46,717 nt of DNA from JALYGJ01 sp036558545 (GTDB lineage Bacteria > Chloroflexota > Limnocylindria > Limnocylindrales > CSP1-4). The notes under the pieces were generated by a model. The model was not told the DNA's origin. It ran no database searches and saw only the letters and a list, made by a program, of their open reading frames with translations. The position numbers and the translations under genes were made by a program. Positions 23,508-31,103 of this stretch are shown piece after piece. The first letter of the stretch is position 1, and each line of letters opens with the position of its first letter. Location of the stretch: assembly GCA_036558545.1 (NCBI GenBank), contig DATBFJ010000104.1:1-46717 (forward strand). The letters are read 5' to 3'.

Positions 23508-24611
23508 CTAGATCGCGACGAGTCCGGCAGCGCCGTCGGGCGTGGGAACCCAGCCGTCAGCAGTGAGCGAACCGTCGGCCGCGACGTCGAAGATCGTGAC
23601 CGTGTCCGATCCCGCGTTGAGCACGTACATGTGCCTGCTCGAGAAGTCGAACGTGATGTCGATCGGCCCGGCACCGGTAGTAGCCGTGACACCGTCCGAA
23701 TTGAGCAGCGTCAGGTCACCATTCGTGCCGATCGAATAACCGCTGATCGAAGCGCTGCCGTTGTTCGTCACGTAGGCGAACCGGCCGTCACGCGTGATGG
23801 CAGTCCAGCACGCGGCGGTCTCCGTGGTCGCCACCGGGCCGTCGAGCAGCCTGAGATTGCCGTTCGGTCGGAAGTGGTAGCTCGACGCCGAGCTGCCATC
23901 GACGGCACCGCCGGCTGCCTCTGACACGACGAGCGTGCCGTTGCGCGAGAACTCGAAGCCGAACGGGGTCTGGCCGGCGGAAGCGCGCCAGTGTGGTCCG
24001 CTCGCCGAGCCATCGGCGTGGACTCGGTAGTAGTCGATCCGGTTGGTGGCCTTCTCGGTAACCACCAGGTGGCGGCCGTTGGGCGCGAACTCGATCTGGG
24101 CGGGTCCGGGCGCGGGCTGGCTCAGCGGCAGGTTCGAGCCGTCGATGTCCTGCAGAATTCCTGTCGCGCTGCGCTGGAAGCCCTGGATGTTGCCGTCGCC
24201 GCCCGCGTTGAGCACGTACACGAGCTCGCCGTGCGCCGTAATGCTGATCGGCATGTCGCCGCCACTCGGCGCGACTTCCATCAGCTGCAGGTGCGTGCCG
24301 TAAACGCGGAAAACGGACACTTCGTCGCTGCCCGGGTTGACGGCATACAGCCAGCGGTGGTTGCCGGACAGCGCAAGTGCGCCCTGGCTGCCAAGACCCG
24401 CGCCCGTCCCGGTGCCGCCGGTCGATACAGCACCCACTGCCAGCAAAGCGCCATTCGGCGCGCGCTCCCACACCAGCACCCGGTTGCCGGCTGGGCTGTT
24501 CGAAAGCGTGAACACGGCACCTTGCGGACTCGGCGACGCGGCCGCAGCTCCGCCGGTCATCGCGGCCAGGGCAAGGCCGGCCAGCGTCAATGAAAGGAAG
24601 AGACGTCTCAC
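23508..24611 (-). CDS. secreted beta-propeller (lactonase/YVTN-type) protein
   Basis: The 367-residue protein begins at GTG 24611 after GGGAGGA, with a Sec signal peptide (RRLFLSLTLAGLALAAMTGG, then AAAAS). The remainder consists of about seven propeller blades with repeats of the type GRFAYVTNNGSASISGYSIG and RHMYVLNAGSDTVTIFDVAA, as in lactonase-family and surface-antigen propellers. Whether it is enzymatic (6-phosphogluconolactonase-like) or structural cannot be told; export argues against the cytoplasmic enzyme. It is directly downstream of the two-component pair and has PhoP-like repeats in its upstream region, suggesting it is a target of that system. Confidence 0.8.
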   Translation of the reverse strand: MRRLFLSLTLAGLALAAMTGGAAAASPSPQGAVFTLSNSPAGNRVLVWERAPNGALLAVGAVSTGGTGTGAGLGSQGALALSGNHRWLYAVNPGSDEVSVFRVYGTHLQLMEVAPSGGDMPISITAHGELVYVLNAGGDGNIQGFQRSATGILQDIDGSNLPLSQPAPGPAQIEFAPNGRHLVVTEKATNRIDYYRVHADGSASGPHWRASAGQTPFGFEFSRNGTLVVSEAAGGAVDGSSASSYHFRPNGNLRLLDGPVATTETAACWTAITRDGRFAYVTNNGSASISGYSIGTNGDLTLLNSDGVTATTGAGPIDITFDFSSRHMYVLNAGSDTVTIFDVAADGSLTADGWVPTPDGAAGLVAI

Positions 24612-24657
24612 TGGGATCCTCCCGTTTGCCCGGTCCTCTGCCGGGAACGGGCTCACC

Positions 24658-24708
24658 GTGACAGCGTGCCGTGACACCCTGATTGCGCTTCTGTGACAGC
24701 GCTATGAC
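24658..24708. promoter_or_regulatory. phased GTGAC direct repeats upstream of the propeller gene
   Basis: GTGAC-type half-sites start at 24658, 24671, 24693 and 24704 (last ATGAC). The spacings of the last three are 22 and 11 bp. On the minus strand the right pair reads TCATAGC-N4-TCACAGA, 12 of 14 matching the mycobacterial PhoP consensus TCACAGC-N4-TCACAGC. They overlap the end of the kinase gene. Confidence 0.55.
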
Positions 24709-25766
24709 GAGAGGCTGAACCAGAAACGAGTTCGACCATCCGCCGAGTCGGCGCCGACCCTGCCGCCCGCGGCCTCGACGAGGTTCTTGACGATGGCGAG
24801 GCCAATGCCCGCACCGCCGTGAGCGCGGTCACGCGATTTCTCGACGCGGTAGAAACGTTCGAAGACGCGGCCAAGGTCCTCTTCAGGGATGTTGTCGCCG
24901 GTGTTGATGACAGATACGAGCAGATCATGCGGTCTCCGCTCAGCCCTGACCGTGACCATGCCGCCAGACGACGCATAGCGGACGGCATTGGACAGCAGGT
25001 TGGCCAGCACCTGGGCGAGGCTGTCTGAGTTGGCCCGCGCAAGTAGCCCTTCTGGCACGTCGACGGTCAACTTGAGACCGGCCCGTTCGATCTGCGGCTG
25101 GGCGATCTCGACGGCGGAGCGGATGGCCGCAGTCAGGTCGACCTCCTCGAGCGCCGGCGGTCGGTCGGCCGAATCTCCCTCCGCGAGCGCGTCCAGTGAA
25201 CGCGACAGGCGAACGAGCCGCTCGGCTTCCTCCCAGAGAGATTCGTATGTGGCGGAATCAGCCTCGATTACCCCGTCGCGCAGCGCTTCCAGGTAACCCT
25301 GCAGGTTGGTCAGCGGCGTGCGCAGTTCGTGCGCGGCATTGGCTATGAAGTCGCGGCGCACCTGCTCCTGCTGGTCGAGGCTCGCGGCCATCTGGTTGAA
25401 CGAGTCGGCCAGGTCGCGAATCTCCTCTGGGCCCTCGCGCGGGACGCGCACCGACAGGTCGCCCTGCGCAAGCTGCTGCGCGGCGGCACTGACATCGGCC
25501 AGCGGCCGGGCAAGACGCCGCGCGAGAAAGAGCGATATGACGATGCTCGCGAGCACGGCCAAGACAACCGCCATGAGAACTACGTTGGTTACTGACGCGT
25601 CGAACATCTGGCGCGCATGGGTTGCCGTGTCGCCCGCCTGGACCATGAGCGCCATGAACGCGTCGCCACCCACGATCAGGACTCCGACGAGCACGATGGC
25701 CAGGCCAACCGCAGCCGAGATCAGCGCGGCGAGGAAGATGCGGACGGCGATTCCGCGGCCGACCAT
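24702..25766 (-). CDS. sensor histidine kinase (BaeS/PhoR-like)
   Basis: The 354-residue kinase has two membrane helices (about 8-33 and 62-81) around a short ~30-residue external loop, a HAMP linker (82-133), HisKA with phosphoacceptor His146 in NAAHELRTPL, the N box NLLSNAVRYA, then NTGDNIPEEDLGRVFERFYR and GGAGIGLAIVKNL. The first position of the usual DxGxG box is Asn (NTGDN), a variant seen in other kinases. The small external domain suggests membrane or ion sensing. It follows its response regulator with a 1-bp overlap if ATG 25766 is used; GTG 25769 is an alternative. Confidence 0.9.
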   Translation of the reverse strand: MVGRGIAVRIFLAALISAAVGLAIVLVGVLIVGGDAFMALMVQAGDTATHARQMFDASVTNVVLMAVVLAVLASIVISLFLARRLARPLADVSAAAQQLAQGDLSVRVPREGPEEIRDLADSFNQMAASLDQQEQVRRDFIANAAHELRTPLTNLQGYLEALRDGVIEADSATYESLWEEAERLVRLSRSLDALAEGDSADRPPALEEVDLTAAIRSAVEIAQPQIERAGLKLTVDVPEGLLARANSDSLAQVLANLLSNAVRYASSGGMVTVRAERRPHDLLVSVINTGDNIPEEDLGRVFERFYRVEKSRDRAHGGAGIGLAIVKNLVEAAGGRVGADSADGRTRFWFSLSS

Positions 25767-26473
25767 CACGTCCCCGCCGGCGCGGCGCGATAGCCAACGC
25801 CACGCACGGTCGCGATGTAGCGGGGCGAATCCGGGTTGTCGCTGAGCTTCTCGCGCAGTCGGCCGACGTGGACGTCGATCGTGCGGTCCATGACCTCTGC
25901 CGCGTCGTGGCCGTAGACCGCGTCGAGCAGCTGATCGCGCGTCATGACCCGCCCGTCGGCCTCGAGCAGCGTCAGTAGCAACTGGAATTCGACGCGCGTC
26001 AGGTCGACCGGCTCGCCCGAGCGGCGGACTTCGTATCTGGCAGGATCGACGACCAGGTCGCCATGAGTGATCGACGGCACATCAGTTTCCGGAGTCGCGC
26101 GGCGCAGCACGGATTTCACGCGCAGTACGAGCTCTGCGGGCGAAAACGGTTTGGGCAGGTAATCGTCCGCACCGTCCTCGAGGCCGCGTATCCGGTCCGC
26201 GAGCGTGCCCCGGGCGGACAGCACGATGATCGGCGTGCGCACGTCACCAGCGCGCAGCTCCCTGATGACCGCCAGGCCATCCATCTCGGGGAGCATGAGG
26301 TCGAGCACGGCAAGTGAGGGTCTGTGCCGGGCGATCTGCTGCAGTGCGGACACTCCGTCCGCCGCCGTTACGACCGAATAGCCGTCGCGCTCGAGATACG
26401 TCTTGACCAGGCGAACGATCTTCGCGTCATCATCGACGACGAGGATGGGATGGCTCGAATATGCGCCCGCCAT
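25766..26473 (-). CDS. OmpR/PhoB-family response regulator
   Basis: The 235-residue protein has a receiver domain with the acidic pocket VVDDD (14-16), phosphoacceptor Asp58 (AVLDLMLPEMDG), Ser86 and Lys108 (LPKPF), then a winged helix (about 135-232) with VEFQLLLTLLEADGRVMTRD and RTIDVHVGRLREKL. It should bind direct repeats and activate promoters when phosphorylated by the kinase encoded next to it. The ATG at 26473 is preferred over longer frames because TACGAT lies 6 nt before it. GTCAC direct repeats 11 bp apart over its -35 region suggest autoregulation. Confidence 0.93.
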   Translation of the reverse strand: MAGAYSSHPILVVDDDAKIVRLVKTYLERDGYSVVTAADGVSALQQIARHRPSLAVLDLMLPEMDGLAVIRELRAGDVRTPIIVLSARGTLADRIRGLEDGADDYLPKPFSPAELVLRVKSVLRRATPETDVPSITHGDLVVDPARYEVRRSGEPVDLTRVEFQLLLTLLEADGRVMTRDQLLDAVYGHDAAEVMDRTIDVHVGRLREKLSDNPDSPRYIATVRGVGYRAAPAGT

Positions 26474-26479
26474 GTCGCG

Positions 26480-26511
26480 ATCGTACGACTGTCTCGTGAC
26501 GAAGCTGTGAC
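26480..26511 (-). promoter_or_regulatory. leaderless promoter and PhoP-like operator of the response regulator
   Basis: TACGAT (26485-26480) ends 6 nt before the ATG. At the -35 position, GTCACAGC-TTCG-TCAC (26511-26497) gives two half-sites 11 bp apart, typical for an OmpR-type activator replacing a -35. Confidence 0.55.
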
Positions 26512-26544
26512 GCGCGCCATCGCGGCCTGCCGCGACAGGTTTGT

Positions 26545-26710
26545 AAATGACTTGCACACATTCCGGCCGTCCTGCCGCGTCATGTGCCAATGATTTGCAA
26601 AGTTGTCAGCTTCGCGTGTGGTTCGGCCGCTGAAGTTGCGCATACGAAGGTCGATCCGCCTTCGGCCGACTACGAAGCCGACGTTTTGGCCGGATGTGTG
26701 CAAATGACTT
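26545..26710. mobile_element. 148-bp MITE-like element with 9-bp target duplication
   Basis: The direct repeat AAATGACTT occurs at 26545-26553 and 26702-26710. Directly inside are inverted ends: GCACACATTCCGGCC at 26554-26568 and its complement with one base missing, GGCCGGATGTGTGC, at 26688-26701. The interior (26569-26687) has no ORF. This is the full signature of a small non-autonomous transposable element, with a duplication length used by several IS families (for example IS4, IS1, IS256 types at 8-10 bp). It lies between the response regulator promoter and the DUF1801 stop; nothing else is seen in 26512-26734. Confidence 0.7.
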
Positions 26711-26734
26711 GAAATCTTGCCGCTGGGGCCCCGC

Positions 26735-27124
26735 CTAGCCAGCACGGACAAGCTTGCGCCAGCCACCAGCGCGATTGTGCTCGACGATCTGGCGAAACAT
26801 CGCCAGCAATGGCTCACGCGGAACGGCATCACCTTCGCGCAGCGAGATCTGGCGACCAGTCGAATTCCCCTGGCCGGCGGTGATGATCCCGGCCGGATCA
26901 TCAAGAAGTGGGTCGTACACGAAGATCGTCACCCAGTCGCGGGCCGCAAGGAAGGCCGCGACGTTGCCGTGAAGCACGAAATACGGCTGCACGGACCGCT
27001 TGATCGTCTCCTCGATCTCCGGATCTGCTTCGTGCAGCAAATCGCGCACTTCCAGGAACTTTTCGCGCTGCCATGCGGGGAGCGGCGCGAGGTAATCATC
27101 GACCCGTGAATCTCGGTGCCCCAA
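26735..27124 (-). CDS. DUF1801-family protein
   Basis: The 129-residue protein contains VDDYLAPLPAWQREKFLEVRDLLHEADPEI (quoted in part: LAPLPAWQREKFLEVRDLL), then SVQPYFVLHGNVAAFLA and the conserved FVYDPLLDDP region, which fit DUF1801, a small alpha/beta fold related to YdhG/frataxin-like iron-binding folds. Function is unknown. It starts at TTG 27124, one base after the stop of the upstream DinB-like gene, so the three genes from the DyP peroxidase down form one operon. Confidence 0.7.
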   Translation of the reverse strand: MGHRDSRVDDYLAPLPAWQREKFLEVRDLLHEADPEIEETIKRSVQPYFVLHGNVAAFLAARDWVTIFVYDPLLDDPAGIITAGQGNSTGRQISLREGDAVPREPLLAMFRQIVEHNRAGGWRKLVRAG

Positions 27125-27125
27125 G

Positions 27126-27620
27126 TCAGACTCGGCGCGCCTTCAGCTCGTCGACCCAATCCTGCAAACGGGGCAGGTGCTCCCCGTAATGCTCGCCGCC
27201 CGACTTGTTGACCCACCACGCCGACTCGGCGTCGCGATTCGGCAGCGCGAACCAGTCCTGGATCATCAGCGTCCGTGCCGCGTTCGCCTGCGACCAGGCC
27301 ATGTCGAACGGCATGTCGTGAGTCGCCTCGAGGAACTGGGCATTGAGCGCGTCGACATCCACGTCGTGGCCGGAATACGTCCCGCCGCGCATCCGCTCGA
27401 GCTGGACCTCCGCCTCGGCCAGCCACGCGCCGATATGCGCCACCAGATCGCGCACGCTCCAGTCTGGATCCTTGTAGTAGCCGGGTTCGAGACACTCCTC
27501 GACGGACAGCGAGCGGACCAGTGAGACCAGCTCGTACCAGCCACTCCGCTCGCGCTCGATCTCCTCGGACCAATCGCCGCTCTCGGGCGCGACAGGCAGC
27601 CCAGTTTCCGAATGCGTCAT
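27126..27620 (-). CDS. DinB/MDMPI-fold protein
   Basis: The 164-residue four-helix-bundle protein has WSVRDLVAHIGAWLAEAE, the standard helix-2 motif of DinB and mycothiol-dependent maleylpyruvate isomerase N-terminal domains, where the His binds metal, plus a later GGEHYGEHLPRLQDW supplying further His residues. Members act as thiol-dependent transferases or metal-binding proteins. The specific reaction is unknown. Its ATG overlaps the DyP stop by 4 bp, so it is co-translated with that gene. Confidence 0.75.
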   Translation of the reverse strand: MTHSETGLPVAPESGDWSEEIERERSGWYELVSLVRSLSVEECLEPGYYKDPDWSVRDLVAHIGAWLAEAEVQLERMRGGTYSGHDVDVDALNAQFLEATHDMPFDMAWSQANAARTLMIQDWFALPNRDAESAWWVNKSGGEHYGEHLPRLQDWVDELKARRV

Positions 27621-28519
27621 CCAGCCCTCTCTCCTGTCCCTGCCACGGCCGCCAGCGCGTCGGCCGACGGAATGAAGTAGTAAGCACCGGTGAGCGCGCG
27701 GGTGAAAAGCGTCAGCGCGTCACGTGGTCCACCGTCCAACCCGACCATTGCCTCGAGCATCGAGGCAAGAATGTGTTGCCTGGCACAGAAACCTACAAAG
27801 ATCGTTCCATGGTTATGCACGTCGCCATACGCGACGTTGCGCCGGAAGATCTTGCCCAGCCGGTCCTGATCGTTGCGCGCCACGTGCGACGCCGGTGGCT
27901 TGGGCGATAGCTCCTCGGAATCCGTCTTGCGCCGACCCATTGCCTGCTCCTGCGCGGGCACCCCGAGCCCTTCCCAGGCTGGCACGTCGTGCTCCCACTG
28001 CTGGAGCAACAAGATCGACCCGCCCTCCCCTGGCTGGCCGGGCGGGATGACGGCCGCCCGCGTCGCCTCGACCAGCGGCGGATTCTCTGTGCCGTCGATG
28101 AAACCGGTCAGGTCGCGGTCATGGTGGTACGGCCAACCGACAACCTCGTGCACCAGCTTCGCGTAGCCGGCGAGGGACATGACCACGGATCGCGAGAGGT
28201 CGAAGACGACGTCGTACGACGGCCCCGACAGCCACATGACCATGTCGTGCTGAGTCGCTGGGAGGGTGTAGCCGCCCGCGCCCACCACCTGGGAGTTGAA
28301 GCCGCTCAGGCCATCGGGCACCGACTGTCCGCTCTTTGCCCACAGCTCAGGTCGGAAGCCTGCGACGAGGTTGCAGCCTCCGATGGTGGTCCGTGGCTCG
28401 CGTAAGCCCGCGGCGGTGGAAAGCGCCAGCGCGGAGCTGGTGCCGGGCAGCAGGTCCAGCTCCAGGTAAGCGTGCGAGCTCGTCCCCAGCGCGAAGATCC
28501 CCGGCTGCGGCAATGCCAT
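27617..28519 (-). CDS. dye-decolorizing (DyP-type) heme peroxidase
   Basis: The 300-residue protein has GFIDGTENP at 139-147, the DyP GxxDG motif whose Asp142 is the distal catalytic acid, and SHVARND with proximal heme ligand candidate His212, followed by IFRRN (distal Arg) near 225-228 and the C-terminal FVGFCARQ strand. DyP enzymes use hydrogen peroxide to oxidise dyes, phenols or porphyrins. There is no signal peptide, so cytoplasmic or encapsulated location is possible; no encapsulin gene is in the window. It heads an operon with the DinB-like and DUF1801 genes. Confidence 0.92.
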   Translation of the reverse strand: MALPQPGIFALGTSSHAYLELDLLPGTSSALALSTAAGLREPRTTIGGCNLVAGFRPELWAKSGQSVPDGLSGFNSQVVGAGGYTLPATQHDMVMWLSGPSYDVVFDLSRSVVMSLAGYAKLVHEVVGWPYHHDRDLTGFIDGTENPPLVEATRAAVIPPGQPGEGGSILLLQQWEHDVPAWEGLGVPAQEQAMGRRKTDSEELSPKPPASHVARNDQDRLGKIFRRNVAYGDVHNHGTIFVGFCARQHILASMLEAMVGLDGGPRDALTLFTRALTGAYYFIPSADALAAVAGTGERAG

Positions 28520-28525
28520 GTGCAG

Positions 28526-28531
28526 AGGCTA
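28526..28531 (-). promoter_or_regulatory. -10 hexamer TAGCCT for the DyP operon
   Basis: TAGCCT ends 6 nt before the ATG at 28519 and contains the stop codon of the upstream gene at 28529. Confidence 0.4.
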
Positions 28532-29482
28532 CTGCGTGCCGCGAAGCATGATCCTGCGGGTGCCATCGGGTTGAGGGGCGATCCCTCTAATCTGGACTCC
28601 GCGGCTCACGGTCAAGGAGGTCTTGGGGTCACCGCCCTTCGCCGAGACGTCAGCTTCGACCATGGTGCCCTTGGTCGCCTTGTAGTTCTGCAGAGCCTTG
28701 ACGGCTTCGTGCGTTGGGCTCGAGCCAAGTCCGATGATGAAACCCGTGACGATCACGCCGAGGCCGGCGCCCAGGTAGCCCGCGTCCGGGCCCAGGACAG
28801 CGGCAAAGATGTTCAGGCCGAGGAACGCGGCCGCAAGCATGCCGAGACTGCCGCCCACGAGGATGCTGGTGATGCGGCGGGCCGGATTGTCGGAGAACGA
28901 CTGGGCGACGGTCATTGCCACGTCGACGGCCTGTTGCGCCTGTGCCAGCCGAAGTTGAATCTCCGCCGAAGTCTCGCCGGCAAGATCCAGTGCCGAGGTC
29001 AGGCTGTCGTTCGCGCCGGTGGCAATGCCGGCCAGGAGTGCGAGCCGCTCGCTTCCAGGCGCGAGGCTCTGTGCTACAGCGAGCTGCTTGTTCAGATCCA
29101 CCTGGCCGGCCTTGACATCGGCGAGCGCCGCATCCACCTGTTTGGCCTTGTCTGTGCCGGCTTTGGCCGCTGCCCTGGCTTCCTCCAACCGCTTCTGGGT
29201 ATCGGCCAGGATCGGCCCAAGCAACGCGTTGGTCTGCGTCTCCACTGTCGAGAACGCGTCCACTACGGGCTTGAGCGGCCACCAGCCGCCAAGCGTGCCG
29301 CCGAGCGTGGTCCAGGCAAGCTCGATCAGCCGCTCGATTCCCACCGCGACCATGGCCGCGAGCGAAAGGACGGACGCCTGATCCGGGATGCCGGCATTGC
29401 TTCGTGGAGCAACCACGAAGCCAACCGCCGCGCAAGCCACGAGAAAAGCGCCGAGACCTATCCAGACGCGCAATGTCAGCAT
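28529..29482 (-). CDS. membrane protein with internal coiled coil, unknown family
   Basis: The 317-residue protein starts at ATG 29482, ~9 nt after AAGGAG. It has an N-terminal hydrophobic helix (about 4-25), a second hydrophobic stretch near 37-52, a charged coiled-coil region with TQKRLEEARAAAKAGTDKA (about 95-165), two more membrane helices (about 205-255) containing GGSLGMLAAAFLGLNIFAAV, then a ~60-residue soluble tail. The segment GLGSSPTHEAVKALQNYK after the last helix is distinctive. It follows the papain-like candidate by 20 bp and probably belongs to the same operon. I do not recognise the family. Confidence 0.65.
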   Translation of the reverse strand: MLTLRVWIGLGAFLVACAAVGFVVAPRSNAGIPDQASVLSLAAMVAVGIERLIELAWTTLGGTLGGWWPLKPVVDAFSTVETQTNALLGPILADTQKRLEEARAAAKAGTDKAKQVDAALADVKAGQVDLNKQLAVAQSLAPGSERLALLAGIATGANDSLTSALDLAGETSAEIQLRLAQAQQAVDVAMTVAQSFSDNPARRITSILVGGSLGMLAAAFLGLNIFAAVLGPDAGYLGAGLGVIVTGFIIGLGSSPTHEAVKALQNYKATKGTMVEADVSAKGGDPKTSLTVSRGVQIRGIAPQPDGTRRIMLRGTQ

Positions 29483-29502
29483 TGCCTTTTCTCCTTCCCT
29501 GC

Positions 29503-30408
29503 CTATTGGTCGATGAACGGCGGCCCGATCTGTTCTCGATCGACGAGAAGCAGGGTCATTCCCCGAGCCCCGTGGATCCTTCGGGTGTTGACCCAAACGC
29601 CGGCGAACTTACCGTCCGTCGATCGGCCGGCCAGACGGAAGTCGTCCGCTCCTTGAGCACGGGTCACCACCTCGAGCGTCGTGGGATGCAGGAAGGCGGT
29701 GCCGGCGTCGACGTGTGCAAACTCGTCGGGTCGGTAGCGGGTGAGCACCACCGGCCCGTCAGGAACAGGCTGCGCCAGCATGTTGCCCGCCAGCGCGCCC
29801 TTTCCGGTGCGGATGACCTCGTCCGGTTTCTCGGGAAGAGCGGCGTCCTTTTGGCCGAACGCGACCTGGACCTTTCCCTCTGTACGGACGAGGGCGTCCC
29901 TGAACCGGGAGAACTCGATGTGCGTTCCCGAATAGCCTGGCTTAGGCCGGCCCATGGGATCCAGCCACAGGACCCTGAAGTCGCCGCCGGGCAACGGCGT
30001 TGCCTCAGCCAACGCGACGGCATGCTTACCCTCGAAAGACGGGCGGAAGTGCTTCTTCAGCTCGGGATCGAGATCCGGGCCGACGCGGACCATAACGCGC
30101 ACGACTATCTCGCCTGCAGCGATGCGGCTGAGCATGCTCGTCTCATCCATCGCCGTGAACTGGATGGGGCAGTCCGGGATCAGCTTCTTGAGCGCGCGGC
30201 GTGTGTCGGCGGTGCTGGTCGGCTTGTCTTTGTCGACGCCCGACGCGTCTCGCAGACGCTGTACGAAGTCATCCGGCAAGTCGTATCCCATGAACGAAAG
30301 GGGCACGCACACGGCCGCGAACATGCAATTCGTATACGGCTTGGGCCGCTGGCTGAACCAGCGCGCCTCCCCATGAGTCAGCAAACCAACGGGCGCTGCC
30401 GGACTCAT
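29503..30408 (-). CDS. unrecognised protein with papain-like Cys/His/Asp arrangement
   Basis: The 301-residue protein has TNCMFAAVCVPLSFMGYDLP near residue 26 (N/Q-x-C at the start of a helix), GKHAVALAEATP near 125 and VLWLDPMGR near 145, the order Cys-His-Asp found in papain/C39/transglutaminase folds. The remaining half has a beta-rich C-terminus with no clear motif. Activity is a hypothesis: no classical peptidase signature is complete. It has no signal peptide. Its ATG overlaps the stop of a 44-residue acidic ORF by 4 bp (ATGA), and a membrane protein gene follows at 20 bp, so the three appear to work together. Confidence 0.55.
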   Translation of the reverse strand: MSPAAPVGLLTHGEARWFSQRPKPYTNCMFAAVCVPLSFMGYDLPDDFVQRLRDASGVDKDKPTSTADTRRALKKLIPDCPIQFTAMDETSMLSRIAAGEIVVRVMVRVGPDLDPELKKHFRPSFEGKHAVALAEATPLPGGDFRVLWLDPMGRPKPGYSGTHIEFSRFRDALVRTEGKVQVAFGQKDAALPEKPDEVIRTGKGALAGNMLAQPVPDGPVVLTRYRPDEFAHVDAGTAFLHPTTLEVVTRAQGADDFRLAGRSTDGKFAGVWVNTRRIHGARGMTLLLVDREQIGPPFIDQ

Positions 30409-30539
30409 TGGCTGGGTCCAACGTCGTCCGGCAGATTGGCCAGCTCGTCGGATTCCTGTGGGATGTCGTCCGTGTCCTCTTCAGCCCACGGCGGGAGCTC
30501 GTCGTCGAGCCCAGAGACCTCGTCGTCGTCGTCGGTCAT
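30405..30539 (-). CDS. acidic 44-residue mini-protein, start of unrecognised operon
   Basis: A short frame from ATG 30539 to TGA 30405-30407 encodes 44 residues with about 17 Asp/Glu and almost no Lys/Arg (MTDDDDEVSGLDDELPPWAE at the start). A strong GAGGGAGG ribosome site lies 7 nt upstream, and its stop overlaps the next start as ATGA, the usual sign of translational coupling. Candidates are an inhibitor or chaperone-like partner of the papain-like protein, or a precursor peptide. A 20-codon frame (30536-30598) overlaps its start by ATGA and could be a leader. Confidence 0.55.
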   Translation of the reverse strand: MTDDDDEVSGLDDELPPWAEEDTDDIPQESDELANLPDDVGPSQ

Positions 30540-30609
30540 GCACTGGCCTCCCTCTGCGGGTCAGGATCGCTTTCAGGCAGCTCACAGGCAATAAGCATGT
30601 TGTGGGAGG

Positions 30610-30993
30610 TCATACGGGCGGAGCAGACGAGTCACGTGAATAATCTCGCTTCGATGCTTCATAAGCTTCGAGGCCACGGATGATCTGGCGGCGTTTGGCC
30701 TCTGGCAGGACCTGCACAAATAGAGTCACGACGACGCCCGTCCACATTGCCCAGCCGAGCGCGTAGAGAAGGTCGACGGCAAGGCCGTAGAGGTCTGCGC
30801 CTGCATTTACCTTGAGCAGATAGCCAACGACCTGGGCAAGGAGCCCAAGAACGAAGGCGACGATCAGATAGAAGCGCAGGATGCTCTGATCTGACAACGA
30901 ACGCCTGATCTCAGGCAGGTAGTCGCCTATCGCGTCGAGCTCCTGCCTGGTGAACTCCTGGCGGGCCGTGAACTCGGGTGATTGCTGGTTCAT
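30610..30993 (-). CDS. two-helix membrane protein, unknown
   Basis: The 127-residue protein starts at ATG 30993, 6 nt after GGAGGTT. It is soluble and charged for the first 35 residues (EFTRQELDAIGDYLPEIRRS), then has two hydrophobic helices (about 43-63 with FYLIVAFVLGLLAQVVGYLL, and 72-95) and a basic cytoplasmic tail with AKRRQIIRGLEAYEASKRD. Both termini likely face the cytoplasm. The spacing of 70 bp to the acidic mini-protein gene allows a common mRNA with that cassette. It is divergent from LtrA. Confidence 0.6.
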   Translation of the reverse strand: MNQQSPEFTARQEFTRQELDAIGDYLPEIRRSLSDQSILRFYLIVAFVLGLLAQVVGYLLKVNAGADLYGLAVDLLYALGWAMWTGVVVTLFVQVLPEAKRRQIIRGLEAYEASKRDYSRDSSAPPV

Positions 30994-31103
30994 GGGCGAA
31001 CCTCCTGTCACTTCGTGCTTCGAGCCTACGCCCAAATCCCTTAGCCTCTCGCCGTGGCCGAAGCTGCGGGCAAGGGTCAGACAAGCGAGGCGAGTGCCGC
31101 CGC

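Noticed and set aside
28529..30539. Prophage or holin-lysin cassette
   Set aside because: There are no integrase, capsid or tail genes nearby, and composition matches the neighbours.
30536..30598. A 20-codon frame overlapping the acidic mini-protein start
   Set aside because: It has the ATGA overlap but no ribosome site and no recognisable content. It is mentioned only as a possible leader.
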